Shown: positions 1-9,378, counted from the first letter of the stretch. The stretch is 64,000 nucleotides of DNA from Aeromonas piscicola (GCF_000820005.1 NZ_CDBL01000018.1:53169-117168); one strand, 5' to 3'. The notes: a model not told the origin generated them from the sequence alone. Numbers and translations are program-made.

Positions 1-221
1 TCCAGCTCCTGCACCACGCCGATGGCCACGCCCTGATAGCGCAGCTGGGTCTTGCCCGGCAAGATGCCGTTGCCCTGGGCAAAGTTGATGCGAATAAGTT
101 GGCCACTGCTCGCAAACTGCTGGTAGATGAAACCACCCGCCAGCAAGAGGGCGATAACGGGCAACAACCAGACTGGCGACAACCAGCGACGCTTCTCAAT
201 GACGGGTTCAGCCCCGATCAT
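1..221 (-). CDS. MCE-domain lipid transport protein, N-terminal part (PqiB/LetB family)
   Basis: Cut off by the window edge; only the first 73 or so residues are present. A short basic start is followed by one hydrophobic helix (SPVWLLPVIALLLAGGFIY) and the beginning of an MCE (MlaD) domain with the motif GILPGKTQLRYQGVAIG. MCE proteins of this family form periplasmic tubes anchored in the inner membrane that move lipids between the membranes. The motif is closer to E. coli LetB (YebT) than to PqiB, but the fragment is too short to decide. The start at 221 has a good AAGGAGT ribosome site. It lies 133 bp downstream of the LetA/PqiA-like genes, the usual partner arrangement. Confidence 0.85.
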   Translation of the reverse strand, partial: MIGAEPVIEKRRWLSPVWLLPVIALLLAGGFIYQQFASSGQLIRINFAQGNGILPGKTQLRYQGVAIGVVQEL

Positions 222-354
222 ACCGACTCCTTAATTGGCTGAGATAAACAGCAGTTCAGATATATCATCACCTGCACTTTGCCTTGCGGCAGTGCAGGCG
301 GTTATTCACCATTCGGGCATCCACAGACAGACGGGATGCGTGTTCAACAGGCCA

Positions 355-963
355 TCAACGGGCCGCTTTGTCCCAGAGCAAGCGGGTATCCAGCATGCGG
401 GCCGACATCATGGTCAGTACCACCACACCGGCAAACGCCGTGGCGCCGGGCCCCGCTCGCACACTGAGCAGCACGCCGCGATCCACCAGGGCCACCATCA
501 GCGAGATGACGAACAAGTCCAGCATGGACCAGCGGCCGATGAAGTCGATGATGCGATACATGATGAGCTGGCGCTTGCGGCGCACCGGCTTGGTCCGCTG
601 CAACTGCCAGCAGATCCAGCCCAGCCCCAAAATCTTGCCCACCGGCACTATGATGCTGGCGGTCAGCACTATGGTGGCGATCCCCGACATCTTGCTGCGA
701 TAGAGCATCATGATACCGCTGAAGATGGTGTCGGACTGCAATAATCCCTTGTTGTAGAAGTGGGTGATGGGCAGCAGATTGGCAGGCAGCAACATGAAGG
801 TAGCCAGTGCCAGCAACCCCCAGGACCAGGCCAGCGAATGGGGGATGCGCACCTGCAACCGGCTGTGGCAACGGGGGCAGACGCTGCCCGCCCGATAGCG
901 CACCAGCAAGCCGCAGGTGTGGCAGTGGCACAGCCCCAGCTCACGGGCGCTGGTCTGGGACAT
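355..963 (-). CDS. LetA/PqiA-family membrane protein, second half-module
   Basis: 202 residues. It starts with a zinc-ribbon-like segment (CHTCG about residues 15-19 and CPRCH about 30-34) followed by about four membrane helices. This corresponds to one of the two tandem modules of E. coli PqiA/LetA (about 420 residues), inner-membrane partners of PqiB/LetB lipid-transport tubes. Here each module is its own protein. The start codon lies inside the end of the preceding gene (23-bp overlap) and is preceded by GGAGGAG with 8-nt spacing, so translation is probably coupled. The shift of frame is clean and both ORFs keep full modules, so this looks like a functional split, not decay. Confidence 0.85.
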   Translation of the reverse strand: MSQTSARELGLCHCHTCGLLVRYRAGSVCPRCHSRLQVRIPHSLAWSWGLLALATFMLLPANLLPITHFYNKGLLQSDTIFSGIMMLYRSKMSGIATIVLTASIIVPVGKILGLGWICWQLQRTKPVRRKRQLIMYRIIDFIGRWSMLDLFVISLMVALVDRGVLLSVRAGPGATAFAGVVVLTMMSARMLDTRLLWDKAAR

Positions 964-1573
964 GATCAGGCTCCTCCAGCGGTACGCGCTCCCAGTAGGG
1001 AGCGGGATCGAACAGGATCAGCAGCGTCATGTTGAGCAGCATCAGGATCCCCAGGCTCAGCAAGCCGCCGCCAAGGCGCACATCGGCGATGTCGATCAGT
1101 TTGAACAGGGCGACCAGCAGGCTGACGATATAGACCTCCAGCATGGCCCAGTGACGAAATACCTCCACGGCTCTCAAGGTCGCCGCCAGTATGTGCCAGC
1201 GCTTGGCAAGGCCGGAAGCCAGCGCAAAGATCCCCAGCAGCAAGCCCACAGGCGCCAGCACGGCGCACCAGAACACCAGTCCCGCCACCCAGTATTCGTG
1301 CTCGACCATCAGCACCAGTATGCCCTTGAGCAGGTTCGCATCCGAGTTCACCCCGGCCAGACGCAGGTAGATGAGTGGTTCGAAGAAGACGGAGGGCAGC
1401 AACAGGAACCCCGTGATGGTCAGTGCCATCAACTGGGAGGGACGAAAGGCGTAGCGTCCATACAGATGCTGGTGACAGCGGGGACAGTGAGCGTGGCGGC
1501 GCAGAGGCAATAACTTGCGTTCGATCAGCAAGTCGCAAGCCGGGCAGACGATCACGGGATTGGGATCCGACAT
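941..1573 (-). CDS. LetA/PqiA-family membrane protein, first half-module
   Basis: 210 residues with an N-terminal double CxxC ribbon (CPACD about residues 10-14, CPRCH about 31-35) and about four hydrophobic segments, matching the first module of PqiA/LetA. It is the first gene of a leftward operon of two half-modules plus an MCE protein, a set thought to maintain the outer membrane by lipid transport. It is divergent from prpB. The ATG at 1573 has no strong ribosome site. The name paraquat-inducible protein A is historical; nothing here shows regulation by redox stress. Confidence 0.85.
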   Translation of the reverse strand: MSDPNPVIVCPACDLLIERKLLPLRRHAHCPRCHQHLYGRYAFRPSQLMALTITGFLLLPSVFFEPLIYLRLAGVNSDANLLKGILVLMVEHEYWVAGLVFWCAVLAPVGLLLGIFALASGLAKRWHILAATLRAVEVFRHWAMLEVYIVSLLVALFKLIDIADVRLGGGLLSLGILMLLNMTLLILFDPAPYWERVPLEEPDHVPDQRP

Positions 1574-1662
1574 TACGATTCAACCTGTTGAAGGAATTGG
1601 TGAAATTTACCCTAAAACCCGCGTCCTGTCTTGCCTGGCGCCGTTCTGCCACGAAAGTATGA

Positions 1663-1683
1663 TTGACGTTAACGTAAACGTGA
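1663..1683 (+). promoter_or_regulatory. Candidate MerR-family (LiuR-like) operator upstream of prpB
   Basis: The 21-bp element TTGACGTTAACGTAAACGTGA begins with a -35-like TTGACG and contains repeated ACGT cores (GACGTTAACGT and ACGTAAACGT). It resembles the sites of LiuR, the MerR-type regulator of branched-chain amino acid catabolism in related gammaproteobacteria. It lies about 40 bp upstream of prpB and about 90 bp from the divergent LetA-like gene. The match to LiuR is from memory of the motif and needs a matrix scan. Confidence 0.4.
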
Positions 1684-1721
1684 TATTAGATAGTCGAACC
1701 AGACAAATGAAAGGAGTCATG

Positions 1722-2609
1722 ATGTCCAGCCTTACCCCCTCGGCAGGTCTGCGGTTTCGCACCGCCCTTGCCAACGAACGGCCACTGCAGATCGTCGGCA
1801 CCATCAATGCCTACATGGCCCTGATGGCCGAGCGTAGCGGCTTTGCGGCCCTCTACCTCTCCGGCGCCGGGGTGGCCAATGCCTCCCATGGCCTGCCGGA
1901 TCTCGGCATGACCTCCCTCAACGATGTGCTGATCGATGCAGAAAGGATCACCGCGGCGACCAAGGTGCCGCTGCTGGTCGACATCGACACCGGCTGGGGC
2001 GGCGCCTTCAATATCGCCCGCACCATTCGCGCCTTCGAACGCGCCGGTGTCGCCGCCGTGCACATGGAAGATCAGGTGGCCCAGAAACGCTGTGGCCACA
2101 GGCCCAACAAGGCGGTGGTCTCGCAGGAGGAGATGTGCGATCGCATCAAGGCGGCGGTGGATGCCCGCGAGAATGGGGAGTTCGTCATCATGGCGCGCAC
2201 CGATGCGCTGGCGGTAGAGGGGATAGGCCCGGCGCTGGAGCGTGCCGCAGCCTACGTGGCAGCAGGGGCCGACATGATCTTCGCCGAGGCGGTGACCGAG
2301 CTCGGTCAATATGATCGCTTCAAGCAAGCTGCCGGGGTGCCCATCCTCGCCAACATGACCGAGTTCGGCCAGACAGCGCTGTTTGACAAGGCCGATCTCG
2401 CCGAGCACGGCGTCGACATGGTGCTCTACCCGTTAAGCGCCAGCCGGGCGGCCAATCAGGCCGCGCTCAACGTCTACCAGCACATTCGCCAGGATGGCCA
2501 CCAGAGAGCCGTCGTGGACACCATGCAGACCCGGGAAGCCTTGTATGACTTCCTCGGCTATCACCATTACGAGCAGACACTGGATCGTCTGTTCACATCC
2601 AGGGATTAG
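1722..2609 (+). CDS. prpB: 2-methylisocitrate lyase
   Basis: 295 residues, the usual length. Cleaves 2-methylisocitrate to pyruvate and succinate, the last step of the methylcitrate cycle for propionyl-CoA disposal; cytoplasmic, Mg-dependent. The catalytic loop KRCGHRPNK is present with the active cysteine at about residue 124, and the metal-site motif DIDTGWGG lies upstream. Two in-frame ATGs sit at 1719 and 1722; the second is chosen because AAGGAG at 1711-1716 is then 5 nt away. First gene of prpB-prpC-prpD, with prpC 11 bp downstream. No prpR sigma-54 activator is adjacent, unlike E. coli. Confidence 0.96.
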   Translation: MSSLTPSAGLRFRTALANERPLQIVGTINAYMALMAERSGFAALYLSGAGVANASHGLPDLGMTSLNDVLIDAERITAATKVPLLVDIDTGWGGAFNIARTIRAFERAGVAAVHMEDQVAQKRCGHRPNKAVVSQEEMCDRIKAAVDARENGEFVIMARTDALAVEGIGPALERAAAYVAAGADMIFAEAVTELGQYDRFKQAAGVPILANMTEFGQTALFDKADLAEHGVDMVLYPLSASRAANQAALNVYQHIRQDGHQRAVVDTMQTREALYDFLGYHHYEQTLDRLFTSRD

Positions 2610-2620
2610 GAGACAAGGTT

Positions 2621-3748
2621 ATGGGACAACAGAAGCCATTGGGCGGCGCCGGCCTGCGGGGTCAGAGCGCAGGGGAGACCAGCATCTGTACCGTGGGCAA
2701 GAGCGGCACCGGGCTCACCTATCGCGGCTATGACATCCAGGAGCTGGCAGACGGCGCCCAGTTCGAGGAGGTCGCCTATCTGCTGCTCAAGGGCGAATTG
2801 CCCAGTGAACAGCAACTGCTGGACTACAAGCGCGAGCTGCGTCGCCTGCGCAGCTTGCCCAAGGCCCTGCTGGAGGTGCTTGAACTCATCCCCGCCAATG
2901 CCCATCCCATGGATGTGCTGCGCACCGGCTGCTCCATGCTCGGCGATCTGGAGCCGGAAGAGGGCTTCGAGCACGAACATGAAGTGGCCGATCGCCTGCT
3001 GGCCGCCTTCCCCGGCATACTGATTTATTGGTACAAGTTCAGTCATGAAGGGGTACGCATCGCACTCGATACCGACGAAGAGTGCATCGGTGGTCACTTC
3101 TTGGCGCTCTTGCACCAGAAGGCCCCGAGCGAGCTGGAACGCCGGGTCATGCATGTCTCCCTCATTCTCTATGCCGAGCATGAGTTCAACGCCTCCACCT
3201 TCGCGGCCAGGGTCTGTGCCTCGACCCTGTCTGATCTCTTCTCTTGCGTGACCGCCGCCATCGGTACCCTGCGCGGGCCTTTGCACGGCGGCGCCAACGA
3301 GGCCGCCATGGCGATGATCGAACCTTGGCAGGATGAGGTTCAGGCCAGGAGCGAACTGCTGGCAAAACTCGCAGCCAAGGAGAAGATCATGGGCTTTGGC
3401 CACGCCGTCTATCGCACCTCGGATCCGCGCAACGTCATCATCAAGGCTTGGTCGGCCAAGCTGGCCGAGGCGGTGGGAGATTCACGTCTTTATCGCGTTT
3501 CCTGCGAGGCGGAGAAGGTGATGTGGGAGGAGAAAGCGCTCTTCCCCAACGCCGACTTCTTCCATGCCAGCGCCTATCACTACATGGGGATCCCGACCAA
3601 GCTGTTCACCCCCATTTTCGTCTGCTCGCGGGTCACCGGCTGGTGCGCCCACGTGATGGAGCAGCGCGAGCACAACAGGATCATTCGCCCGAGCGCCGAT
3701 TACGTCGGCCCGGCCCCCCGTCATTTCGTCTCTTTGCAACAACGATAA
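2621..3748 (+). CDS. prpC: 2-methylcitrate synthase
   Basis: 375 residues of the citrate synthase fold. Condenses propionyl-CoA with oxaloacetate to 2-methylcitrate. Hallmarks are [11 protein letters not shown] in the middle, the catalytic histidine motif [13 protein letters not shown], and RPSADYVGP near the C terminus. The short form and the position after prpB make methylcitrate rather than citrate synthase the likely activity. AGGAGA precedes the ATG. The gene ends in codons for QQR then TAA, a sequence repeated 127 bp further on (see the small ORF). Confidence 0.95.
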   Translation: MGQQKPLGGAGLRGQSAGETSICTVGKSGTGLTYRGYDIQELADGAQFEEVAYLLLKGELPSEQQLLDYKRELRRLRSLPKALLEVLELIPANAHPMDVLRTGCSMLGDLEPEEGFEHEHEVADRLLAAFPGILIYWYKFSHEGVRIALDTDEECIGGHFLALLHQKAPSELERRVMHVSLILYAEHEFNASTFAARVCASTLSDLFSCVTAAIGTLRGPLHGGANEAAMAMIEPWQDEVQARSELLAKLAAKEKIMGFGHAVYRTSDPRNVIIKAWSAKLAEAVGDSRLYRVSCEAEKVMWEEKALFPNADFFHASAYHYMGIPTKLFTPIFVCSRVTGWCAHVMEQREHNRIIRPSADYVGPAPRHFVSLQQR

Positions 3749-3876
3749 GATGCAGCGCCCTGCCATCGTCGACATCCACCATGGCGCGGCGCCTGCGCAA
3801 GCAGACCTGTGTGGCCATGTGTCGGCGATGGCGGCCCAGTCGCTCGTCACCTCCTTCTATTCACAACAACGATAAG
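3737..3876 (+). repeat. 13-bp direct repeat flanking the prpC-prpD spacer
   Basis: CAACAACGATAAG occurs at 3737-3749, over the prpC stop, and again at 3864-3876, just before the prpD ribosome site. A short repeat flanking a spacer can mark an old deletion or insertion by slippage; it could also be coincidence. Confidence 0.6.
3750..3875 (+). CDS. Possible 41-residue small protein between prpC and prpD
   Basis: An ATG one base after the prpC stop opens a 41-codon frame that fills most of the 137-bp prpC-prpD gap and ends with the same QQR-stop codons as prpC. The predicted peptide begins [21 protein letters not shown] recognise no family. There is no clear ribosome site, so translation would depend on reinitiation after prpC. 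It may be a real coupled small protein, the remnant of a deleted gene (acnD/prpF sit here in some relatives), or chance in GC-rich DNA. Confidence 0.28.
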   Translation: MQRPAIVDIHHGAAPAQADLCGHVSAMAAQSLVTSFYSQQR

Positions 3877-3885
3877 GAAATCACG

Positions 3886-5331
3886 ATGTCCGCCAACGTC
3901 GACGTCAACCACAGACCCGAACCCGATCAGGTGCTGGTCGATATTGCCGATTATGTCTGCAGCCACCCCATCACCAGCCAGGCCGCCCTCGATACCGCCC
4001 GCTACTGCCTGATGGATACCCTGGGCTGTGGCCTCTTGGCCCTGCGCTTTCCCGAGTGCACCAAGCACCTGGGCCCCATAGTCGCGGGCACCACTGTACC
4101 CCATGGTGCCCGGGTGCCCGGCACCCAGCTCTGCCTCGATCCGGTCAAGGCGGCCTGGGACATAGGCGCCATCATCCGCTGGCTCGATTACAACGACACC
4201 TGGCTTGCCGCCGAATGGGGCCATCCTTCCGACAACCTGGGGGGCATTCTGGCCACAGCCGACTGGCTGTCGCGCACTCGCGTCGCCGAGGGCAAGGCGC
4301 CGCTCACCATGGCCGATGTGCTGACGGCCATGGTCAAGGCTCATGAAATTCAGGGAGTGCTGGCGCTGGAGAACTCCTTCAACCGGGTCGGTCTCGATCA
4401 CGTGGTGCTGGTGAAGGTCGCCAGCACCGCAGTGGTGACCCATATGCTGGGGGGCAATCGCGATCAGGTGATCGATGCGGTCTCCCAGGCCTGGGTCGAT
4501 GGCCAGAGCCTGCGTACCTATCGCCATGCGCCGAACGCCGGGTCGCGCAAGAGCTGGGCCGCCGGGGATGCCACTTCCCGCGCCGTGCGTCTGGCAATGA
4601 TTACCATGAGCGGCGAGATGGGCTATCCCGGCGTATTGAGCGCACCCAAGTGGGGCTTCTACGACGTGCTGTTCAAGGGCAACCAGTTCGCCCTGCATCA
4701 GGCCTACGGCAGCTATGTGATGGAGAACGTACTGTTCAAGATCTCTTACCCCGCCGAGTTCCACGCCCAGACCGCCGTCGAGTGCGCCATGAAGCTGCAT
4801 GGGGAGGTGAAAGGGCGGCTCGACGAGATCGACCGCATCGAGCTCACTACCCATGAGTCGGCCATTCGCATCATCAGCAAGGTCGGCGCCCTCAACAACC
4901 CGGCGGACCGGGATCACTGCCTGCAGTACATGGTGGCCGTGCCGCTCATCTTCGGGCGCCTCATTGCCGAGGATTACGAGGATGGCATAGCGGCCGATCC
5001 CCGCATCGATGCGCTGCGCGCCAAGATGGTGGTGCAGGAAGAGAAGCGCTACAGCCGCGAATACCTGGAGGCGGACAAGCGCGCCATCGCCAATGCCATC
5101 CAGGTCTTCTTCAAGGATGGCAGCCACAGCGCCAAGGTAGAGGTGGAATACCCGGTCGGTCACCGTCGTCGTCGGGAGGAGGGGATACCGCTGCTGGTGG
5201 AAAAATTCCAGCACAACCTGGCCACACGTTTCCCGGCCAAACGGGTCCGCGATATCCTCGCCCTCTGCCAGGATGGCAAGCGGCTGGCCACTACGCCGGT
5301 CCACGCCTTCATGGACTTGCTGGTGATTTGA
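3886..5331 (+). CDS. prpD: 2-methylcitrate dehydratase
   Basis: 481 residues against 483 in E. coli. MmgE/PrpD family; dehydrates 2-methylcitrate to 2-methyl-cis-aconitate independently of an iron-sulfur cluster, the middle step of the methylcitrate cycle. Recognisable segments are [19 protein letters not shown] near the first third and the helical N-terminal domain before it. The frame is open far upstream, but the ATG at 3886 with AAGGA 7 nt away gives the family length. Last gene of the operon; an intrinsic terminator follows. Confidence 0.94.
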   Translation: MSANVDVNHRPEPDQVLVDIADYVCSHPITSQAALDTARYCLMDTLGCGLLALRFPECTKHLGPIVAGTTVPHGARVPGTQLCLDPVKAAWDIGAIIRWLDYNDTWLAAEWGHPSDNLGGILATADWLSRTRVAEGKAPLTMADVLTAMVKAHEIQGVLALENSFNRVGLDHVVLVKVASTAVVTHMLGGNRDQVIDAVSQAWVDGQSLRTYRHAPNAGSRKSWAAGDATSRAVRLAMITMSGEMGYPGVLSAPKWGFYDVLFKGNQFALHQAYGSYVMENVLFKISYPAEFHAQTAVECAMKLHGEVKGRLDEIDRIELTTHESAIRIISKVGALNNPADRDHCLQYMVAVPLIFGRLIAEDYEDGIAADPRIDALRAKMVVQEEKRYSREYLEADKRAIANAIQVFFKDGSHSAKVEVEYPVGHRRRREEGIPLLVEKFQHNLATRFPAKRVRDILALCQDGKRLATTPVHAFMDLLVI

Positions 5332-5365
5332 CCGCTCTCCTATCGACAAACAGCGATAAATGAGA

Positions 5366-5390
5366 AGCGGGCCATTCGGCCCGCTTTTTT
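5366..5390 (+). terminator. Intrinsic terminator of prpBCD
   Basis: GCGGGCC, loop ATTC, GGCCCGC, then six T residues. It lies 35 bp after the prpD stop and just before the convergent gene at 5415. Confidence 0.9.
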
Positions 5391-5414
5391 ATTGCAGCAT
5401 TCCAGTTCCACCAG

Positions 5415-6158
5415 TCAGGTCAGCACGCTGGCATCCCCGTCAAACAGCGCTTCCATGATGGCGCTTTCCCGGCTGGCGATGGTTTCCAGAAACTCGTTGG
5501 CCCGCCCCATCTGATGGCAGACCCGATAACCGCGTTCGACAAACGAGAAGAGCTCGCCGAGCCCCGCCAGATGGGCCGGGCCCGAGACCAGTTTTAGGGT
5601 GGTACCGAGGAAAGGCTTGCGGGCCAGTCTGTCCAGGGTGAGCCCCAGCTCGGTGACCAGGGCTATCTGATGGGCGCGCCGCTCGGGCTCTCCTACCTCA
5701 CGATAGGCGAGGGCATACGCCGCTGCCGTCAGTCGATGGATGGCACCCCTGCGGCGCAGCGCCACCACCATCAGGTAGTCGAGCTCCTCGGAAAGTGCAT
5801 CGAGTTCGATCGCCTGCGCCAGCACCTTGAGGCCGGACTCCGGCAGCAATCGCTCGGCGGTGGGCATGACGCGCATCACGTCCGCATCGCGCCGGGCACA
5901 ATCCCCCGGACCATAGAGATCCGTCAGAAAAAACGCGGCGGCCGGGCCATAGCGCTTGCTCTGCAGCAGATCGCCGTGGGTACGGCCCAACCGATCCGCC
6001 TGCCACTGGCGCAAGCTGTCCCTGTCTTGTTGATCTTCCGGGTGGGTGCGCATCTGTTCGCGCAAAGAGGCGACCCGGTTGAGCTGGCGATAGAGCCGCC
6101 CCAGAGTACTCTCGTCGTCGGCTTCTGGGTCATCGGCTATGTGTGTCTCTTGGGTCAT
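5415..6158 (-). CDS. Uncharacterised helical protein, FFLEE-motif-like
   Basis: 247 residues, soluble, rich in charged and leucine residues, predicted all-helical. The segment AAAFFLTDLYGPGD resembles the signature of a bacterial family of unknown function named after an FFLEE motif; this is from memory. No catalytic motif is visible. The ATG at 6158 is preferred over an upstream GTG because AGAGAGC lies just before it. It converges on prpD and diverges from the PHA-region gene at 6418, so it may belong to the lipid island, but there is no direct evidence. Confidence 0.6.
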   Translation of the reverse strand: MTQETHIADDPEADDESTLGRLYRQLNRVASLREQMRTHPEDQQDRDSLRQWQADRLGRTHGDLLQSKRYGPAAAFFLTDLYGPGDCARRDADVMRVMPTAERLLPESGLKVLAQAIELDALSEELDYLMVVALRRRGAIHRLTAAAYALAYREVGEPERRAHQIALVTELGLTLDRLARKPFLGTTLKLVSGPAHLAGLGELFSFVERGYRVCHQMGRANEFLETIASRESAIMEALFDGDASVLT

Positions 6159-6417
6159 ATGCTGCTCTCTGGTGACCTGCACCGAATGGCCTGTCGGCTA
6201 GCTGAAACGAGGGCATGAACCCTGAGGGGAAAGCGGGACTGTCACTCAGGGACGCCTTTGCCTGTTAGTGTAACGCGAGCGGGAATGAGGAGAAATACAT
6301 GGAGCATTTACTCAACCTGCTTTGTTAAGTGAGTCCCAATTATGTTGCAAATGGCTTTCACTTGTTTGATTCATATGTTTAATATCAATAAATGTTGTCA
6401 CCGCTCAGAGAGTTAGC

Positions 6418-6750
6418 ATGTTTCTATACGATCCCCTTGTCGGCAGCAGCCTGTCGACCATCAAGGTCAACCGCCAGCATCCCTTGGGATTGGCGGGGGC
6501 ACGACTCGCCGCCGAAGCCATCGCGCAGGACATGAGCGAAGAGTACCAACTCGACTGTGAGTGGGAAGATGAGGAAGAGACCCGGCTGATGTTTCGCGGC
6601 GCCGGGGTCAATGGCTTTCTCTGCCTGACCGACAACAGCCTGCAGCTGGAGGTTCGCCTCGGCCTGATGCTGCTGCCGGTACGCAGCGTGCTGGAGCAGG
6701 AGATCCTCGAGTATGTCGATCATCGCCTGCCTTGTCCCAGTCAGGGATAA
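6418..6750 (+). CDS. Polyhydroxyalkanoic acid system family protein (PHA_gran_rgn)
   Basis: 110 residues. The pattern of IKVNRQHPLG near the N terminus, a central LMFRGAGVNGFL strand and a C-terminal LLPVRSVLEQEI matches the small PHA_gran_rgn family found next to polyester granule genes; its function is not established. It stands 300 bp upstream of the wax ester synthase/DGAT on the same strand with its own probable promoter. Its presence supports the reading of this region as a storage-lipid locus. ATG follows AGAGAG. Confidence 0.75.
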   Translation: MFLYDPLVGSSLSTIKVNRQHPLGLAGARLAAEAIAQDMSEEYQLDCEWEDEEETRLMFRGAGVNGFLCLTDNSLQLEVRLGLMLLPVRSVLEQEILEYVDHRLPCPSQG

Positions 6751-6832
6751 CCCGGGGCGGGAATTCAACATTCACCTGATACCGTCGCCGACAATAGCTG
6801 AAAATCAGCTCATCTGTATATTAACCGAACAA

Positions 6833-6872
6833 CTCATACCCTCCGGATAACAATTAACCGGGAGGGTATGAG
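6833..6872. promoter_or_regulatory. Strong inverted repeat in the 303-bp gap upstream of the wax synthase
   Basis: Arms CTCATACCCTCCGG (6833-6846) and CCGGGAGGGTATGAG (6858-6872) pair over 14 bp with one bulged G around an 11-nt AT-rich loop. No T-run follows, so it is not a typical terminator; it could be an operator or an RNA hairpin. The rest of 6751-7053 shows no gene or clear promoter. Confidence 0.5.
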
Positions 6873-7053
6873 TGGGCTGATTATGTGTTTTGCGATGAAA
6901 TGTTCACGGCGCTACGTGTCGTTCTGTTCTGACAGAAAGAATTAATCGAAGCGTATTGGCACCAACATATACGACTCCTGTTTGTTCGCCATCAAGTATT
7001 TGGTTTTCATGAGAAGGGCGCGGACAAATAAGCGAAACGGTAGGGAAAATACC

Positions 7054-8484
7054 ATGTCACCCTGTGAACTTATCTCCTGTGTCGATACCGCCTGGCTGCG
7101 GATGGACAGGCCCAACAATCTGATGCAGATCGTCGGCGTGCTGATGTTTGACGGTCAGCTGGACGAGCCCCAGCTGCGTGCCAGTCTCGAGTACACCATA
7201 CGGGTACAGCCCAGGTTTCACCAAAAGGCCAGCCTGGAGGGAGGCGAGTACTACTGGCGCGACGATCCCGATTTTGATCTAGACCTGCACCTCAAGCGGG
7301 TGATCCTGCCGGGCAAAGCAGGCAAGGAGGAGCTGGAGCGGCTGGTGGCCGACTTTGCCTCCACCCCGCTCAACCATCAGCGACCCTTGTGGGAGATGCA
7401 CCTGGTGGATACCTCCCTCGGCGGGCAGGCGCTGGTGGTGCGTTTTCATCACGCTATGGGAGATGGCTTCTCCCTGGTGCGGGCCATGCTCACCATGATG
7501 GATGACAGCCCGGCCCCAGCGCCACGTCCGCAACCCGAGCCGATTGCCAGCGACCATGATGACGACGAACAGGACGCCCATCAAGGCAGCCGTCTGCTGC
7601 GGGCAGGGCTCAAGCTGACCGGCACCCTCTGGTCCAAGTATGTCGAGGTGTTGACCCATCCCACCAAGGCGATGGATTACCTCAAGACAGGCCGGGATGT
7701 GAGCGCCGAGCTCTACACCATAGCCACCCTCTCCGACGATGCCAAAACCCGGCTGAAGGGGGAGACAGGCAGCACCAAGCGGGTGGCCTGGTCTGAACAG
7801 ATCCCGCTACCGGACGTGAAGGCGGTGGGGCGGGTGCTCGGCTGTTCCGTCAACGATCTGCTGATCGCCGCCACCGCCGGCGCATTTCGCCACTATCTGC
7901 TGGCGCAGGGGGACGAGGTCGATGGCGTCGAGATCCGCGCGTTGGTGCCGGTCAACATGCGCGCCCCCGACGACAAGGGGGCGCTAGGCAACCGCTTCGG
8001 GCTGGTGGCCCTGGACCTGCCCATCGACATAGCACACCCGCTGCAGCGGCTCCATGCGGTGCGGGATCGGATGCAGGCGCTCAAATCCTCCCTGCAACCG
8101 GCCGTGGTGCTCAATCTGCTGGAGGTGATGGGCATGGCCCCCAGAGCGGTGCAGCAACAGGCCATCGACATTCTGTCGGCCAAGGCCAGCGCCGTCATCA
8201 CCAATGTGCCCGGCCCCCAGCAGACCCTCTATCTGGCCGGTGCCCGCCTGCGCCAGCCGCTGTTCTGGGTGCCTCAGGCAGGTGATATCGGGGTCGGCGT
8301 CTCCATTCTCTCCTATGACAACAAGGTGCAGCTCGGCCTCATCACCGACAAGAAGCGGGTGCCGGATCCCGATCTCATTGCCCTGCGCTTCTCCGTGGAG
8401 TTCGAACAGCTGCTGTTGCTGGTGCTGATGGAGCCGGATCTGCTCTATGATCCCGAGATGCTGGATCAGCTGCTGCACGGCTGA
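7054..8484 (+). CDS. Wax ester synthase / acyl-CoA:diacylglycerol acyltransferase (WS/DGAT family)
   Basis: 476 residues, normal for the bifunctional WS/DGAT family. These enzymes esterify a fatty alcohol or diacylglycerol with acyl-CoA at the inner membrane surface to make wax ester or triacylglycerol. The active-site motif HHxxxDG is intact as HHAMGDG at residues 132-138, inside the CoA-acyltransferase fold; the N-terminal acceptor motif region (SCVDTAWLRMDRPNNLMQI) and a C-terminal segment with NVPGP are also typical. The frame opens upstream, but the ATG at 7054 with AGGGA begins at the conserved domain. With the acyl-CoA reductase at 12151 the wax pathway would be complete. Substrate cannot be read from sequence. 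Confidence 0.9.
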   Translation: MSPCELISCVDTAWLRMDRPNNLMQIVGVLMFDGQLDEPQLRASLEYTIRVQPRFHQKASLEGGEYYWRDDPDFDLDLHLKRVILPGKAGKEELERLVADFASTPLNHQRPLWEMHLVDTSLGGQALVVRFHHAMGDGFSLVRAMLTMMDDSPAPAPRPQPEPIASDHDDDEQDAHQGSRLLRAGLKLTGTLWSKYVEVLTHPTKAMDYLKTGRDVSAELYTIATLSDDAKTRLKGETGSTKRVAWSEQIPLPDVKAVGRVLGCSVNDLLIAATAGAFRHYLLAQGDEVDGVEIRALVPVNMRAPDDKGALGNRFGLVALDLPIDIAHPLQRLHAVRDRMQALKSSLQPAVVLNLLEVMGMAPRAVQQQAIDILSAKASAVITNVPGPQQTLYLAGARLRQPLFWVPQAGDIGVGVSILSYDNKVQLGLITDKKRVPDPDLIALRFSVEFEQLLLLVLMEPDLLYDPEMLDQLLHG

Positions 8485-8513
8485 GCCGCGTGGGTACGTC
8501 ACCTGACATGAAA

Positions 8514-8545
8514 CAAAGAGGCCAACCCAGGGGTTGGCCTCTTTC
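8514..8545. terminator. Bidirectional intrinsic terminator
   Basis: AAAGAGGCCAACCC, loop AG, GGGTTGGCCTCTTT forms a 14-bp stem between the convergent WS/DGAT and TPR genes. Confidence 0.88.
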
Positions 8546-8564
8546 ATTGCGCAATACCTCCGGA

Positions 8565-9365
8565 CTATTCGTCCTCCAGCTCCTCACGTGCGGCTTCCAC
8601 ATCGAGCCGCTCCATGGCATCCACCGGTTCGCACTCGGCGGCCTCGCCGTAGAGCGCCTCCGCCGCAGCCATCTTGCTCTTGCCATGCATCATCACCATG
8701 GCATTGGCGTACTCCATGCGAGCGATGGCGGAGTGAGGGATGATGGCCAGCGCCGCCTTGAAATGGCGATCGGCCTCCTCTTTCTTGGCGCCATAGGTGA
8801 TGCCGCCTATCATGGCCCCCAGCTTGTCGATGATCTCCGCATGCCAGGCGCCGAAGGCAATGTGCGCTTCCGCATGGTCGGGGGCCAGCGCCAGCGCCTT
8901 GTCCAGACTGGTCTTGATCTTGTCGCCTATGCCGAGCGAGAGCGCCTTGGAGACCGAAATCACCTGACTGTAACGGCCCAGCGCCAAAGCGTGGAAATAC
9001 CAGGCGTTGGCATTGTCGGGCTGACGCTTTTGCAGTTTTTCGGCGTTGCTGGCCGCCAGCTCAAACGCCTCACGCTTGGCATACTTGTCCTCCAGCAGGT
9101 AGCTGGCATGGATCACCAGCGCCTTGTTCACCACGTTGAAGCCGGCGTCACCGGCCTCCAGTCCCAGCGTCACCGCCTGACCGAAGTCGCCGGCATGGTA
9201 GGCACGCCAGGCTGCCTGAACCTGGTTGTCGGCGGGCCAGGGTTCGGCATCCCCCTGATGCAGGCGAGCCCAATGTTGCTTGAGGCCCGCCCCCGCGTAG
9301 TCATAGGCCGCTTCCGGCCAGGGGAACGGGGTGAAATCGGACAATTTGGGTTGTGAAGTGGTCAT
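8565..9365 (-). CDS. TPR-type repeat protein
   Basis: 266 residues without signal peptide or membrane helix. Several 34-residue-like helical pairs can be seen, for example around NANAWYFHALALGRYSQ and HAEAHIAFGAWHAE, pointing to tetratricopeptide repeats and so to protein binding. It ends in an acidic tail. Last gene of the leftward set phasin, patatin, tetR, TPR, 13 bp after the regulator gene, with AGGGAG before its ATG. A scaffold role at lipid granules is plausible but inferred only from context. Confidence 0.8.
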   Translation of the reverse strand: MTTSQPKLSDFTPFPWPEAAYDYAGAGLKQHWARLHQGDAEPWPADNQVQAAWRAYHAGDFGQAVTLGLEAGDAGFNVVNKALVIHASYLLEDKYAKREAFELAASNAEKLQKRQPDNANAWYFHALALGRYSQVISVSKALSLGIGDKIKTSLDKALALAPDHAEAHIAFGAWHAEIIDKLGAMIGGITYGAKKEEADRHFKAALAIIPHSAIARMEYANAMVMMHGKSKMAAAEALYGEAAECEPVDAMERLDVEAAREELEDE

Positions 9366-9378
9366 GTTGTTCTCCCTG

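Noticed and set aside
1515..1721. Extended prpB start far upstream
   Set aside because: The added residues have no similarity to PrpB and would overlap the divergent gene; the ribosome site at 1711 fixes the start.
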